Below, one piece after another: positions 1 through 13,099 of a stretch of 64,000 nt of DNA. The position numbers were made by a program, and so were the translations under genes. Location: assembly GCA_028023455.1 (NCBI GenBank), contig JAQFVV010000013.1, positions 12,722,258-12,786,257 on the forward strand, in the 5' to 3' direction. How positions within the stretch are numbered: position 1 is the first letter of the stretch; the number at the start of each line of letters is the position of its first letter. The notes under the pieces are model-generated. The model worked only from the letters and a program-made list of their open reading frames with translations, was not told the DNA's origin and made no database searches. The stretch is from Epiperipatus broadwayi (taxonomy: Eukaryota; Onychophora; Udeonychophora; Euonychophora; Peripatidae).

Positions 1-1145
1 AAATGTTGGAACTGTGCCAACTTTAAGCTATGTATGGGAAAAAGAGCCACACAGCCAGTTCTAACCAATACTGCTCATTCCTCTGTCCCATTTGAAGAAA
101 ATATACCTTCATAGATATACCAACTTATTACATGTAGATTCCTTCACCTTTGATAAATTTCTTTCAGAGGCATTTTCACCTCAGTGTTTTTCTGTAAAGC
201 CAGAGATCATCTTGTCAAGAATGCCCCAACTTGGATTTTTTGTAAAGAAGATGGTATTAAAAAACAAAAACGCATCAGTGCAGTAAGATCAATAACTAAT
301 AATGAAATCAAAGCTCATACCAAGTATCCACAAAAAAAGCAAAAGTAGATGAACCTATTCCCAATAATAAAGCAACTCATAAGATATCCAAATCTCAGCC
401 TTGATGACACTTATTCCATCAATACGAGAATAGCCACAAATCATGCAAAATCTCAGCCTAGATGAATTTATGCTTCAATAATGAAGACAACAACACAAAT
501 AAGCAAAATCTCAGCTTTCGGATGATCCTAGTCAAAATAGCTCCATGAATATCAAATAAATCTTATACTCACAGGAAGCAAGAAACAGAATTACATACAG
601 GTGATACCTTACCATTTCCTTGCTGATGAAGGTTCCAATTAATTAAGTAAAGACTGAAACGAAATACACCAAAAGGAAAAAATCCGCATTGCATGAGCTA
701 TACAAGCTAATGAACCTGACGAGCATAGTGAAAAGAAAATCAAGAAAAAATGATACAAAAGTCTACCACACCAGCATTAAAAAAAAAACAAAACTCACAA
801 ATAAAGCAGTGAAACAGATTATCCATTGTGATCAACATTTATTCGGTAGACAAAAACAAAGTACAAATCAATTGACACAGGAGCAGCTTCTTCTGATGGC
901 AGGAGTGGATGTACACAGAAGATCTACTAAATCTAAGGATATCATAACTTATAAATACCATGTCTCAAAATACAGAGACAGACTTTTGAAGCACCATCTA
1001 AAATAGACTATCAAGATGGTGGCACAAATAACACATATAGACTTTCAAACCAGGACAATTTTTGGTTTAATTGTCTAAAGAAATAATATCATGTTTATAA
1101 AACAAAAATATGCACAACAAACTCAATAAAGACTTCCTTGCAAGG
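1..1145 (+). other. Unidentified, less AT-rich left edge with short ORFs
   Basis: This stretch is less AT-rich than what follows. An open frame runs in from the window edge (1-111) and contains a C-x2-C-x5-C cluster before a stop at 109-111. A second 64-codon frame follows (92-286, TTG start). Around 388-530 the phrase AATCTCAGC recurs three times at roughly 60-70 base spacing. An AATAAA lies near 1125. The stretch could be the remnant of a last exon plus 3' UTR of a gene lying to the left, but no family is recognised and the frames do not join cleanly. Confidence 0.25.
689..1006 (+). CDS. Unidentified lysine-rich 105-residue ORF
   Basis: An ATG-to-stop frame of 105 codons, basic throughout, with lysine-rich runs near residues 15-35 and a more ordinary middle containing an H-C-D-Q-H segment. 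There is no signal peptide, membrane segment or known domain that I can recognise. An AATAAA about 120 bases after the stop would fit a transcript end. No promoter or splice context is convincing. It may be a decayed exon or a chance frame in purine-rich sequence. Confidence 0.2.
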   Translation: MHELYKLMNLTSIVKRKSRKNDTKVYHTSIKKKTKLTNKAVKQIIHCDQHLFGRQKQSTNQLTQEQLLLMAGVDVHRRSTKSKDIITYKYHVSKYRDRLLKHHLK

Positions 1146-4100
1146 GTAAGTTCATTGTTTTCACAGTGGTGTATTATTATAATTTTCTTTTCTATTTAAC
1201 ACATTCCTATTATACTTTTACTATAATAATGGATTGTCATTCATTGCCAGCTAGCTATAAAATATCATTCTCCCACCATTTTTATATAATTGATAATATA
1301 GTCTTTCTATTACAGCAGTCAATGTAAGGAGTATTAACTCTACCCAGCGAATATATGCAATTAGCAATTGGATAAGGCAATTCTCACCCCATATCCTTTT
1401 ATTTACAAGGAGAAATAAAAATACTCAGTACGTTAAATGGCATTTAATCCCGAACTCTACCTTAGTAAATTTGGATACAGTAATTTTTCAACATCTGATA
1501 TTGCTGCTGCTGGGGTAGGGATTCTCATCCATCATAGTTCCTCCTTTTCAAACTTTTAAAATTTTATGCTTAGATCAGCATATGAGTATAATTATTTCTT
1601 TATCATTCTTCTTTTACAGTGAATTTAATAACATTCTATTTATACTAATCAATGTTAATTCACCAATTAATAAATAAAATAAATTTAGGTATTTTTAATA
1701 CAAATTCTTTTATAACTAATCATAGGTGATTTTAACATGTCTTATAAAATTTTACATTAAAATCTTATTCCATTTGATTAATAAAAAATCTCTAAGGTGC
1801 TGAGGTTTTTTCCAATAACTCCATTTCATTCTACATAAAAAACACTCCTCTCTAATAAATATGTATTTCTATTAACCAGATCTACATTTCATAATAATCC
1901 CTCTCTATGTCTGTAACTTTCTCTAGTCATTTAGCCTTAATGTGGTTGCAATACATGTATCCTAAACTAGGTTCTTCACTCTATTAAAACTACTCGTCTT
2001 CTTTTAAAATCCACTACACCCTGAAGCTGTTCTCTCACCAAGTTTATATTTATTTTAAGAAAGTGAACATACACTATCTTTAAACCCAGTAGGAAGCCTG
2101 GCTATCATTTATTAACATAATCTCTTCTACTAAATTTCAACATTATACCTCCAAAAATAGTTCTCCCACTAATCTTGTTAATAAGTTAGATACAATACAC
2201 TTAAAACTAAAAAATACTTGTGTGACCCTTCTTCAGTTACATCAATAATGTTTTAAGCAAGAATAAGCAAACCAACTCATACTGGCTGATTATCTCTCTA
2301 TAAAAAAAGCAAGAATTTGCCTAGCTAATCCCATAACTGGTCTGAGGATATATTCGTGGGCTTTAGAGTTTATACTCCCAAAATTAACTCCTTCATCTAT
2401 TATTTTGATTCAAAAATGATTGCTGGGAAGACATGACTCCCCAAATATATTACCACTTTAAATCTAGACTCCAAGAATTTCCTTTTCCAAATTTTCTTTA
2501 TTCACTTTGGTTTACAATCACAGAAGAACATAACATTACAAAGTGAAATTGCTCTCATTCTGAATACTTTTCCAACAATACGCAGGTACACATGCAATTC
2601 CAAAATTTTTATTATCACATCTTAGCCACTTTACTATCCCAATAGTACACAGTATGATAAATTATTTATCAAAACAAATACCTCCTCCTTATTATGACCA
2701 ACTTTATCCAGTATCACTGGTCCTTTTCCTAAAAAAAAATACACTTCCTTCTCCTCTAGATAATCTCATACTATTTCAATGTCTCCTCTGATGATCATCA
2801 AACTAATAAAGTCTCTTTTAAAAGACAAAATTCAACCCTAATACTTCCTGGGTTGTCTAAGTTTCAGTTTACTGAAAAGGATGTTCTATGACTTACATAT
2901 GTTATGTAAAATATTAATAGAGGATGTGGACAAGCTAGAGAAAATCAGCACCTATTGCAGTTCAATTAGACATACAGGCTGCAACCGATTCGGTGCCTAT
3001 GCAAGACCAACTCACTACAGGTGCTTGGTCAACATAAGATTCAATACCTATAATGTGTATGTTCATAAACCTGCTCATCAATGAAAAATACATTACTCAC
3101 CAATATGCATCGCCCTAGCTTCACTCCACACAACTCAATACCACAAGGCTCTCCCCTTGATTCCTGTTTTTATCACATATAATAACCTCTACTAGAAATA
3201 GAATCTAAATTGCCAGGAATATACTCCCTTTTCTCTATATAACCAATCCATCAATCATATTTCATACGTGGATGATATAAAGTCATTTTTGCCATCCAAA
3301 AAACATTTCCCAAGCTTTAATGCCATTTTCTGAAGAATTACTCCCACAGCTTATAGTTTAAAATTTAATAAAGAAAAAACATCTATTTGGGTATATAGTG
3401 TCAATTCATTCAGTTTGCAGTTCCCCTCCCCACAAATTTCTTGGTCTGTGGTCATCTGTCTGTGAATACCCAATGAGAAAAGATTATGAAGAACAATTAA
3501 TATCCACAATTGAAAAGGTGTACTTCTCACTTTTTTAAAAGCATATCTTTCTTGCATAGTAAATATCACTCATTAACATATTAATTTTCCCAAAAATAAA
3601 TTACTATGCCTATCATTAAATTTACTCATTTAAGAAAAAATTCACTCTTTTTGCACCAAGACTCATTTGGAATAAAAAGGCAGTGGTAATAAGCATCAAA
3701 AGTCTGCAAAACATTCAAGACAAAATGGCCTGTCGATACACTGCATTTCAACATTCTATTACCAAGAACTCTGATACATTCATCTGAAACTTTATGTGAC
3801 ATATATGAAAATTTTTTCAAGTGTTTCTTCCAATATCACCTACAGACACACTCCACCTCCTATTAAATAAATTCAAAATATAATCTAATAAAAACAATAT
3901 TCAAACATAAAGTACCTGCTACCAAACCTTTTCTCAACTAAAATTAAGTATTGGGAAGCACATTACATAATAATTTAAGTCCCTTTGAAAATCCCATTAG
4001 CTTAATTAATATCACAAATAAAGCTATAATCAAAAATTTAAGTTCCATACTTGGAGCCTAGTCACTTAGATTTTCTAACAAAAATCGCCTTAGAGCTTTA

Positions 4101-4740
4101 CCAATGCTTTCTGGCTGGAAGATGGAGATCTCCAAACACATAATATCTTTGTCCACTATTAAATAAAGAAGAAGAAAACAGCAGAACATTTTATTTATAG
4201 TGTACTTCTCATTTATATAGAGAACTAATTACTGATATGACCCACCAATCCAAAATGCTCATTGTGGTAATGATAAAAATATTCAAAGAGGGTTGTTTCC
4301 AACAATGAGTAACAATCTTTATACTATACACACTCTGGTTTATGAGATGCCACTTTATATTCAATCCCACATCTCGTAAAACTTAAATCACTTTCTCAAT
4401 AAGTTAGGAAAAATTAAAACAAGAGATCAAGCACTAGCTTCCAACAGATATAGTATCAGCCACTGGAGTTTGATCAAATTACCAACTTTACCTGCTGAAA
4501 CAATATGAATAGCATATTTGCTGTATGTAAGTGAGTTTTGTTGTCATATATGTATTTAATATTGTTACTGTTTATTGATTAATTTTTTTCCCTCAGTTTT
4601 TCAACATTAATCTAAAAATATTTCATGTATTCATAATAACTTTGTTAATAATTTTCAATTCTAAAATTTGTAGATCAGTTTTTTATAACATGTTTCAAAA
4701 TTGTATTTTCATACATGTTCTTATGATATCAAATAAAGTG
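1146..4740. other. AT-rich non-coding stretch
   Basis: About 3.6 kb of AT-rich sequence. The short frames here (2881-3084 plus; 3351-3569 and 3626-3820 minus) show no recognisable domains and are of the length expected by chance. I see no RNA gene, mobile-element boundary or array. Confidence 0.5.
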
Positions 4741-4750
4741 CTTTTAAAAC

Positions 4751-4804
<54 letters not shown>

Positions 4805-5004
4805 TGGTAGTGGTAGTGGTAGTGGTAGTGGTAGTGGTAGTGGTAGTGGTAGTGGTAGTGGTAGTGGTAGTGGTAGTGGTAGTGGTAGTGGTAGTGGTAG
4901 TGGTAGTGGTAGTGGTAGTGGTAGTGGTAGTGGTAGTGGTAGTGGTAGTGGTAGTGGTAGTGGTAGTGGTAGTGGTAGTGGTAGTGGTAGTGGTAGTGGT
5001 AGTG
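4751..5004 (+). repeat. GTA / GTGGTA microsatellite
   Basis: A perfect trinucleotide run (AGT register) from about 4751 to 4800 changes without a break into a perfect hexanucleotide run (GTGGTA) that continues to the first N at 5005. The change in unit suggests one point mutation that was then spread by slippage. The true length is unknown because the array runs into the gap. All frames across it are open, which produces long artefactual reading frames of poly-Val, Leu-Pro or His-Tyr. Confidence 0.97.
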
Positions 5005-5504
5005 NNNNNNNNNNNNNNNNNNNNNNNNNNNNNNNNNNNNNNNNNNNNNNNNNNNNNNNNNNNNNNNNNNNNNNNNNNNNNNNNNNNNNNNNNNNNNNNN
5101 NNNNNNNNNNNNNNNNNNNNNNNNNNNNNNNNNNNNNNNNNNNNNNNNNNNNNNNNNNNNNNNNNNNNNNNNNNNNNNNNNNNNNNNNNNNNNNNNNNNN
5201 NNNNNNNNNNNNNNNNNNNNNNNNNNNNNNNNNNNNNNNNNNNNNNNNNNNNNNNNNNNNNNNNNNNNNNNNNNNNNNNNNNNNNNNNNNNNNNNNNNNN
5301 NNNNNNNNNNNNNNNNNNNNNNNNNNNNNNNNNNNNNNNNNNNNNNNNNNNNNNNNNNNNNNNNNNNNNNNNNNNNNNNNNNNNNNNNNNNNNNNNNNNN
5401 NNNNNNNNNNNNNNNNNNNNNNNNNNNNNNNNNNNNNNNNNNNNNNNNNNNNNNNNNNNNNNNNNNNNNNNNNNNNNNNNNNNNNNNNNNNNNNNNNNNN
5501 NNNN
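5005..5504. other. Assembly gap of exactly 500 N
   Basis: Five hundred consecutive Ns, a round number typical of a placeholder scaffold gap rather than a measured distance. The gap begins inside the microsatellite, which is probably why assembly stopped there. The unique sequence at 5505 does not resume the repeat. Confidence 0.98.
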
Positions 5505-7070
5505 TGTATGACAAAACCCTGAAGAGCATTGAAGGCAGATTGTTTCCTGTGTTCAAATACTGAGGCATAACAGAACCCAAAAGAGAGGTGAGGCATGGTT
5601 GAACTAGCCAAATTGTATTTAAACTTAATGTGTAAATTTAGATCTAGCCCATTGGAGATAGATACAATCGTAGGTTAGATACTTCATTGTGTCATTCACA
5701 GCATCTTACCTGAAGACCCTAGATCTGTTCATAGTGAGATGCATTCCCCTTCTTCTGGTAGAAAACCCAGATTGTTACAATATCTATATCATAAATTTGC
5801 TACCATTTTAACAATAATTTTGAAAATAGTAACTAAGCTAATTGAAGAAAATTTGCATGCCATAATCAGTGTGTGCTATAAAAGGTATTTTGTTTTTTCT
5901 GTGGCTATTGTCAAGAAAGTTTGCATGTTATAATCAGTATGTCATATGTACATATACTTGTCTGTAGTGTGCACATAAAAGCTAATTAACAGTACTTCCA
6001 AATGCAGGAATCCAAGCAATTAGTAATATGCAGCAAAAATTTATTAATAAATATTGACATTTTCATTTTAATCTTTTCTCTCTTCAAATGTCAAATAAAT
6101 TATTAGTGATTAACGGTTTTATTATCACTAAATGTTATATTATTATTATTATGCTATTTTTATTATTATTTTATTTTCAATTGTTTTATCAATAATCTTA
6201 TATATATATATTGATTGTGTACACATATATGTTGGTGTATCTTGATATAGTTCATTTTAAAATAGATGTTCATTTCTCTTTTGCTTGAAATATTTATGTA
6301 AATATTTTATGAGAAAGGTTTAAACCCTAGATGATGTGTGGGTGCATGAATGCATGTCTGTGGTGGACAGGCCTAAAATAAAATAAAGAAAAGTGTGAAG
6401 TGATAATAATAACTAAGTGAAAGATGTTTTTAAGAGTAGAAATTAGTCAGAGCTATGATTGGATACAAATTAGTAATGGGATACGTACATTATGATTGTT
6501 GGCAAAATGGGTGTGTGTATGCATTTTATTTTGTTTATTGATTATATGAATGTCACAAAGGGACCAAATTAAACACTAAATGAAATGACATTTAAATATC
6601 ATAATTAAAATATGTGATGTTTTCCTTTTTTTCTCTCTTATTATTATTAGTCATTAAATGTTCAGTAATTCTATAATTAATTCTATCTTAATTATTTGTT
6701 TTGGGGATGTAACTATTACTTTGTAATATTGGAATAAACATGAATCAGATGTTGAAATTAAACTGCTTATATGTTTATTTATGAATCACAAAACTTCTTA
6801 AAAAAGGTTGATCGTAGTCATCATCATATAAAGATACATTGTGAATTTCAGAAAAAAGATGAAAAGATAATTTTAATCATGATATGTAAAATACTGGTCA
6901 TAGATATATATTTTGGTATATATAACAATCCTAGTGGCAGAATATGTATTTAAAGTCTAATTTTTTTTCATGCCTATGAAGGAGGATGGAAGGGATATTA
7001 TCACTAGAAATTATTTATATAGAAGGGCAAATATGCACAGAATAACAGTGCATATGATTTATTTTGTTAT
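5505..7070. other. AT-rich non-coding stretch with a small tandem duplication
   Basis: There is no recognisable gene. A diverged duplication of about 30 bases (TTTGCATG..ATAATCAGT) occurs at about 5850 and 5917, roughly 65 bases apart. Short AT and TTA simple repeats occur at 6130-6220. The 60-64 codon frames here are unremarkable. Confidence 0.45.
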
Positions 7071-7075
7071 ATCTC

Positions 7076-7329
7076 TGAGCTAGCTTAGTGGTTGATCTCC
7101 CATCGATAATTAAAGTAACTCTAAGAACCATAAGCTGATCTCATATAGGTGGGAATCAGGTGTTGTTACAGGGGATGGATATTAATCATTCCACCCTGAA
7201 TAATAAAACTCAAACAGTTAATTATAGCCACACAGTATCGGACAAGGAATTTGTGTATAGGTGCTAAGGGCCTCAATGCTGAAATAAATAAAACCTTGGT
7301 ATCTTCAAACTATTCTGGTACTATATATA
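7076..7329 (+). repeat. SINE-like sequence with tRNA-type A box, left part
   Basis: A good pol III A box, TAGCTTAGTGG, lies at 7081-7091. A weak B-box-like segment, GGTGGGAATCAGG, follows at 7148-7160. The segment runs to the left edge of the LTR element at 7330. Sequence on the far side of that element (from 13082) also carries tRNA-like boxes, so the LTR element probably inserted into SINE-type sequence. The tRNA origin is inferred from the boxes alone and no intact cloverleaf is present. Confidence 0.35.
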
Positions 7330-9004
7330 TTATAACGGAAATGGTTATTCGTACAGTTGAGTAATTATTTGTAATTTCAACTATATTTATTTCGATTATT
7401 TTATTCTACATTGTACTTAATTTATTATACTTTAATTCTTTCTCCGACTTTGATTCTTTATCCATTTATTGTTTTCAACTGAGATTCTTTATTATCTTAT
7501 TCATTATTTTAACCAACGCCGTTACAATACAAGCAGAGAGCTAATACAGATACAAATTTAACTTCATATCTATACCCTTGACTGAACCCCAAGGCAATAC
7601 GTACATATTATCTTGGCGTTATTTTTCCCAGCTAAAACTCTTGGCTGCTGAACAGAGCAAACTATTTCAAAGAAACTTAGCGAATGTCCAGCGCTTGCTA
7701 TTTATTTTTTAGAATTGGGATTCCGCACGAACAAGCAGCACATGAATATCTTAAACAAATCAGTATGCCCCTTTAATCACTACTTACAGTTTCCCCCCTG
7801 TCGTAGCTTGGTGATAGGAGAATAAAGCAAGGATATGAAATTTAATGACAAATATGTTTAATAATAATACACTTTATATAAAAAATTACATTATAATAAC
7901 AATAATAAACACACACTTATAAATACTTGGCTATAATAAATATATGAAAATAGATCAGATATTAAAGTTCTTAAAGTCCTGTTGATAGAGTTCTATTCTA
8001 TCAAATCATGGATTTTATATTTAGTTATGAATAGTAGATAAATGAAAATGCATGCATGCTTTTACCTAGGCTTTGCTGTAATTGTCCCATGGGTATTTCT
8101 CCTGAGCACTCTTGATTTACTTCCTCAAATTGTGGGGTTAGTTTCATCCAGTTTGCTGGTTGATTCTTTAGGTTGAGTTTCAATCGACTGCTACAGAATC
8201 GGCGGTCCCTCTAGCAGGTCAGGCAAAGATCTTACATTGCGAGTCAGTGATGAGACGGCTCGAATCCGAACCTACGTCACTTTAACGCCACTAGCCACGC
8301 ACTTCTTCCATTTTCTTTTAGCTGTTGCTTCTCTAAAGTCTCTACTAGCAATGCCAGACAAAATTGTAATTTTATTAATCTCTTTCTTTGTTCGTTGTTT
8401 TTAAAATTTTTTAATTAAGACTTAGATTTTCAACCAATTCTTATCATTATGTTTCTTTATTTAATTAGTGGCTGGAATGTAAGTCCCAATTAATTTAACA
8501 GATCAGGCAAAGATCTTCCGTTGATAACATTTCTTTGTCCGTGGAATTTAATTTGTCCAACAGACTTTCACACCTACGGCCATATTGTTTCTTTTTATAT
8601 ATCACATATTACCTTTATTTTATTTAAAGTTTACAATTCATTCATTTTTTCTTTCACATTTACGTTTGCATTTATTTTTAATTTGTTATAATATCTTTTT
8701 TAAAAGAGAGAAGAAACGCATTTTTTTTATGCATCCATATACCCTCTCCCACAATAAACAAAAATAACTTTCTAGCATTTCTTACAAGAGAGAAAGAGAC
8801 GCATTTCTTTATTTATGCAGCCCCCCTCTCCTTCTCTTACTATTACAAAATCCATAGTAATTTTGACATTAGAATTTCAATTTCTTTCTTTCGCTTCCTT
8901 CTTTTTTTAAAAAAAATTTATTAGCTAATTTATTTCACCTTTATTACTTTCTAATTTTATTAATAACTATATATGTGTGTTGACGACTTTACGTGGTCGT
9001 CACA
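7330..9004 (-). repeat. 3' LTR of LTR retrotransposon 1
   Basis: It matches 11407-13081 along its whole length, with scattered substitutions and small indels (a few percent by eye). Read on the minus strand it is the downstream LTR. It contains a tRNA-like stretch (about 8215-8305) in which the minus strand reads GGTTCGGATTC, close to a B box, with TGGCTAGTGG upstream. Both LTRs carry it, so it was captured before the last transposition. Confidence 0.9.
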
Positions 9005-9025
9005 TTACACTCCGCCCGTTTTTGA
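9005..9025 (-). promoter_or_regulatory. Polypurine-tract-like site of element 1
   Basis: On the minus strand the bases next to the 3' LTR read AACGGGCGGAGTGTAA, purine-rich and directly abutting the TGTGAC start of the LTR. This is where plus-strand DNA synthesis would be primed. Confidence 0.6.
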
Positions 9026-10063
9026 GAATTAAAATCGGGTCGAATCTTATTCTGAGATGAGAGCCTATTTTAATTCTTTGCTTTCAACTCTTACTTCTGC
9101 TTTCATTACATACTTTCCCACTCTGTTATGATGAGTGATAATGATGATGAGGATGACTGCAGAGAGACAGCTAGGTAAAGCTACACAATTCTTTCCCATC
9201 GATTTTGGCTGATCAACCAATTTAATCTCTACACATACGAGACCATGGCATAACTTAACTCTATCAGAACAAAAAACATAACAGGGTTTAAAGCATGTGA
9301 ACAGCAGGATATTTCTACTGCCTGCTCATCTTGCGCAAACAACACATTCTTATTCTTTATTTATTTATTTATTTTATTCGAGGCACTAATTCTTATTTTT
9401 TCATTTATTTATTTGAGACACTAATTCTTATTATATTGGGACATTAATTCTTATTATATAATGAGTCCAGGATTCTTACTGGCACTTCATTTAAAAGTTT
9501 AACCATCGAGAGCCATGAGAATCTAAAGTGCGAAGAGACGGCTGAATCAAGCTCAAAATACGACTCAACATAATGCATACACACACACATATATGCCTCA
9601 ATCTGCAACCTCATACACCTATCAGTGATATCTATCATTTAAGCATTATCACTGTTGTTCATTTAGTTTATTTTATTAATTATTAAATGGCTCTTTAATG
9701 AGCCTAAACGATTCTTATTTTTATTTTTACTTCTACTTAATTGTTAATTCTATCTGCATTTATACCTGACAGATTGTGATACGAATAAATTATTTATAGA
9801 TTTCTTTTTTTTTTTATTACTTTTATTTACATTGGTCTTGCTGTGCTTGACTGCATATAAATACGCGTTAAGTTTATCATTGATTTTACTCCATTAATAT
9901 TACTCTTTTTTTTTTGCCTATCATAGTGACTTTAATTATTTGACGTGAGATGATTTGCCCCACCTGTCATACGTTTAAAAAAAACAATTTTATTTTTCTC
10001 ATGATCCCAAGACGTTATACGTTTAATCAAACCGACATATCCATCCGTTTATTTCTTTTCGGC
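9026..10063 (-). other. Non-coding internal region of element 1
   Basis: About 1 kb between gag and the polypurine tract, where an autonomous element would carry pol. It is AT-rich, with TTTA and CA simple repeats at 9350-9460 and 9580-9592. No RT, RNase H or integrase motif is visible in any frame. Confidence 0.6.
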
Positions 10064-11001
10064 TTAGTTTTTGTCTGGAGGTTTCTTATCATTTTTTCTA
10101 CTATATTTATATCCACTTGTGCTGGGACCTGGAACACTGTTTCGATGTCTTCTAGAGTCGGCTTGCTCATATGGATGATTGAGATCTGAACTCCTTCCAG
10201 TCTGTTCGGACATTTCAGCCCTTTCAGATCTATCAGGAAATGCCTGGCATCCTTCCCAATAATCATGATGAGGATTGTATTGCATTCTTCTGATGTGCGG
10301 ATCGTTGGGCTGGGGTTTAAATTCCCGATCCTCCACCTTGTAATTAGGCCTAGTGCTGTCGACGCATTCAGCAACTCGGCACTCAGCCGTTTTACCGTGA
10401 AATGCCTCTCTAGGCTGCCAAGATGCTCTATTGGGCTTTCCCCAACGTAACCAGAGAAGACCCGAATTTTTACAAACTGATTCACTGTAGCAGGATTCAC
10501 AGGGTTATTTCCACTGCCTGCGTACATGCATTTGCTCACACCTCTCGGCTCTTTATTATTAGTCTTGGCTACTTCTGTCATATTCTCCCCTTCCCCTACC
10601 TTTACTTCTAGCTTCTCAACTGTTCCTGCTAACTGAGTTACCTCTAATTGTATGTTTTCTATAGCCTTTCCGTTTTCATTTTTTATTACTGGTTCAACCC
10701 TTTGGCTAAAATCCTTACTGTGTCATTCGCCCAACTCTTCTATCTTCCTACTATTTCTTTCACCTATTTCTCTCATTTCCATAAACAACTTTTGCTGGCC
10801 TTCCATTAATTTCATGAACATATCCCTTATATTATAGCTTTCCATTTTATTTTTATCATCAATCACTGTCTCCATTCCCTTTCTAATTTCTATACCTCTG
10901 TCACTAGCTATTTCTCCGGACAGTTCCATTAGTTCTTCAGAGGTTTTTCCTATTTCGCCCACTAGAGCGTCCATTTTTATTTTTGATCTGGTGTGCATCA
11001 A
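10064..11001 (-). pseudogene. gag: Degenerate gag of LTR retrotransposon 1
   Basis: The minus-strand frame starts with ATG at 11001 and stays open through about 190 codons, except for one in-frame TGA at 10723-10725. The first 90 residues are charged and helical, like a coiled coil. Around codons 180-190 the segment F-V-K-I-R-V-F-S-G-Y resembles the start of a gypsy-type capsid. The sensible frame then shifts near 10430-10450 and continues to a stop at 10064 as a hydrophilic, Pro/Ser/Arg-rich tail. The middle of the capsid, including the usual W-W segment, is missing, so there is both a frameshift and an internal deletion. No CCHC zinc knuckle is seen. In life, gag forms the cytoplasmic particle that packages element RNA; this copy is broken. 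Confidence 0.7.
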
Positions 11002-11387
11002 ATTTATTTAACACACACACACTGATTAATCACTTATATTGTATTCTACAGCTTTACTATCTAACCTTATCCTTATAGGATTATATTACTCTACTAACTT
11101 TATATTTCACAGACACTAGGTACGTTTGTTTGGCTCTCCCTATCTCACTCACTAATCATCACTCACCCACGCCTGCCTTCAAGACCCCTCCGCAACTGAC
11201 TCCAATTTACAACCTAACTTCCCACGTTATATTTCATTCTCTTTCTCTCCTTTTACCCTCTAATATTTATTTTATTTCTTGCTTTGTCTACCACCCAGCT
11301 ATTTTTGATTTGTTTATTAATTATTGCATAAACTATTAATTTTGTTATATTCGAATTCAAATGGGCTGAACTTGTAAACGTGAAAAT

Positions 11388-11405
11388 ATCCCGGACTGGC
11401 CCCCA
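11388..11405 (-). promoter_or_regulatory. Primer binding site of element 1
   Basis: The minus strand reads TGGGGGCCAGTCCGGGAT, one base inside the 5' LTR. It has the TGG start (pairing with tRNA CCA) and the CCGGGAT pattern of a tRNA acceptor plus T-arm complement. It fixes the element's orientation as minus and 11407-13081 as the 5' LTR. I do not assign the tRNA species. Confidence 0.8.
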
Positions 11406-11406
11406 A

Positions 11407-13081
11407 TTATAACGGAAATGGTTATTTCGTACGGTTGCTTAATTATTTGTGTATTCAACTATATTTATTTCGATTATTTTATTCTACATTATACGTAATT
11501 TATTATACTTTAATTCTTTCTCCGACTTTGATTCTTTATCCATTTATTGTTTTCAACTTAGATTCTTTATTATCTTATTCATTATTTTAACCAACGCCAT
11601 TACAATACAAGCAGAGAGCTAATACAGACACAAATTTAACTTCATATCTATACCCTTGACTGAACCCCAAGGCAATACGTACATATTATCTTGGCGTTAT
11701 TTTTCCCAGCCAAAACTTTCGGCTGCTGAACAGAGCAAACTATTTCAAAGAAACTTAGCGAATGTCCAGCGCTTGCTATTTATTTTTTAGAATTGGGATT
11801 CCACACGAACAAGCCGCACATGAATATCTTAAACAAATCAGTATGCCCCTTTAATCACTACTTACAGTTTCCCCCCTGTCGTAGCTTGATGATAGGAGAA
11901 TAAAGCAAGGATACGAAATTTAATGACAAATATGTTTAATAATAATACACTTTATATAAAAAATTACATTATAATAATAATAAACACACACTTATAAATA
12001 CTTGGCTATAATAAATATATAAAAATAGATCAGATATTAAAGTTTTTAAAGTCTTGTTGATAGAGTTCTATTCTATCAAATCATGGATTTTATATTTAGT
12101 TATGAATAGTAGATAAATGAAAATGCATGCATGCTTTTACCTAGGCTTTGCTGTAATTGTCCCATGGGTATTTTTCCCGAGCGCTCTTGATTTACTTCCT
12201 CAAATTGTGGGGTTAGTTTCATCCAGTTTGCTGGTTGATTCTTTAGGTTGAGTTTCAATCGACTGCTACAGAAGTGGCGGTCCCTCTAGCAGGTCAGGCA
12301 AAGATCTTACATTGCGAGTCAGTGATGAGATGGCTCGAATCCGAACCTACGTCCCTTTAATGCCACTAGCCATGCACTTCTTCCATTTTCTTTTAGCTGT
12401 TGCTTCTCTAAAGTCTCTACTAGCAATGCCAGACAAAATTGTAATTTTAATAATCTCTTTCTTTGTTCATTGTTTTTAAAATTTTTTAATTAAGACTTAG
12501 ATTTCCAACCAATTCTTATCATTATGTTTCTTTATTTAATTAGTGGCTGGAATGTAAGTCCCAATTAATTTAACAGATCAGGCAAAGATCTTCCGTTGAT
12601 AACATTTCTTTGTCCGTGGAATTTAATTTGTCCAACAGACTTTCACACCTACGGCCATATTGTTTCTTTTTATATATCACATATTACCTTTATTTTATTT
12701 AAAGTTTACAATTCATTCATTTTTTCTTTCACATTTATGTTTTGCATTTATTTTTAATTTGTTATAATATATTTTTTAAAAGAGAGAAGAAACGCATTTT
12801 TTTTTATGCATCCACTTCCCCTCTCCCACAATAAACAAAAATAACTTTCTAGCATTTCTTACAAGAGAGAAAGAGATGCATTTCTTTATTTATGCAGCCC
12901 CCCTCCCCTTCTCTTACTATTACAAAATCCACAGTAATTTTGACATTAGAATTTCAATTTCTTTCTTTCCCTTCCTTCTTTTTTTAAAAAAAATTTATTA
13001 GCTAATTTATTTCACCTTTATTACTTTCTAATTTTATTAATAACTATATATGTGTGTCAATGACTTTACGTGGTCATCACA
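11407..13081 (-). repeat. 5' LTR of LTR retrotransposon 1
   Basis: Partner of 7330-9004 and of the same length. It adjoins the primer binding site, so on the minus strand it is the upstream LTR and would carry the promoter. Small differences from its partner (for example GTACGGTTGC against GTACAGTTGA near the end) show some age since insertion. Confidence 0.9.
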
Positions 13082-13099
13082 ATATATATTATAATGGTC

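Larger units (their letters stand above)
7330..13081 (-). mobile_element. LTR retrotransposon 1, gag-only, 5.75 kb
   Basis: Two direct repeats of 1675 bases (7330-9004 and 11407-13081) flank a 2.4-kb internal region. Read on the minus strand the LTR begins TGTGACGACC and ends CCGTTATAA. A tRNA-type primer binding site and a purine-rich tract sit at the expected inner edges, and the flanks share an ATATA-like short duplication that is hard to fix in AT sequence. The only coding remnant is gag (about 10064-11001). Protease, reverse transcriptase, RNase H and integrase are absent, and the internal region is too short to have held them. LTRs of this TGT-ACG type with this order suggest a Ty3/gypsy-like element. 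It must have relied on proteins supplied by another element. Confidence 0.88.

Noticed and set aside
385-540. CRISPR-like spaced repeat of AATCTCAGC
   Set aside because: The repeat is only about 10 bases, there are three copies, spacing is irregular, and the genome is eukaryotic.
4642-5611. Long open frames of about 280-300 codons on both strands
   Set aside because: They consist of the microsatellite plus N bases, with no informative residues.
8215-8305. Functional tRNA gene in the LTR of element 1
   Set aside because: The boxes resemble pol III promoters, but no acceptor or anticodon stems form; at most a captured tRNA-derived fragment.
10027-10430. Continuation of the first gag frame to 10027
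   Set aside because: Past about 10440 the hydrophilic gag-like tail is in another frame (ending at 10064); the continuing frame looks like a shadow.
9950-10837. Plus-strand ORFs at 9950, 10265, 10423 and 10652
   Set aside because: Antisense shadows of the minus-strand gag region.
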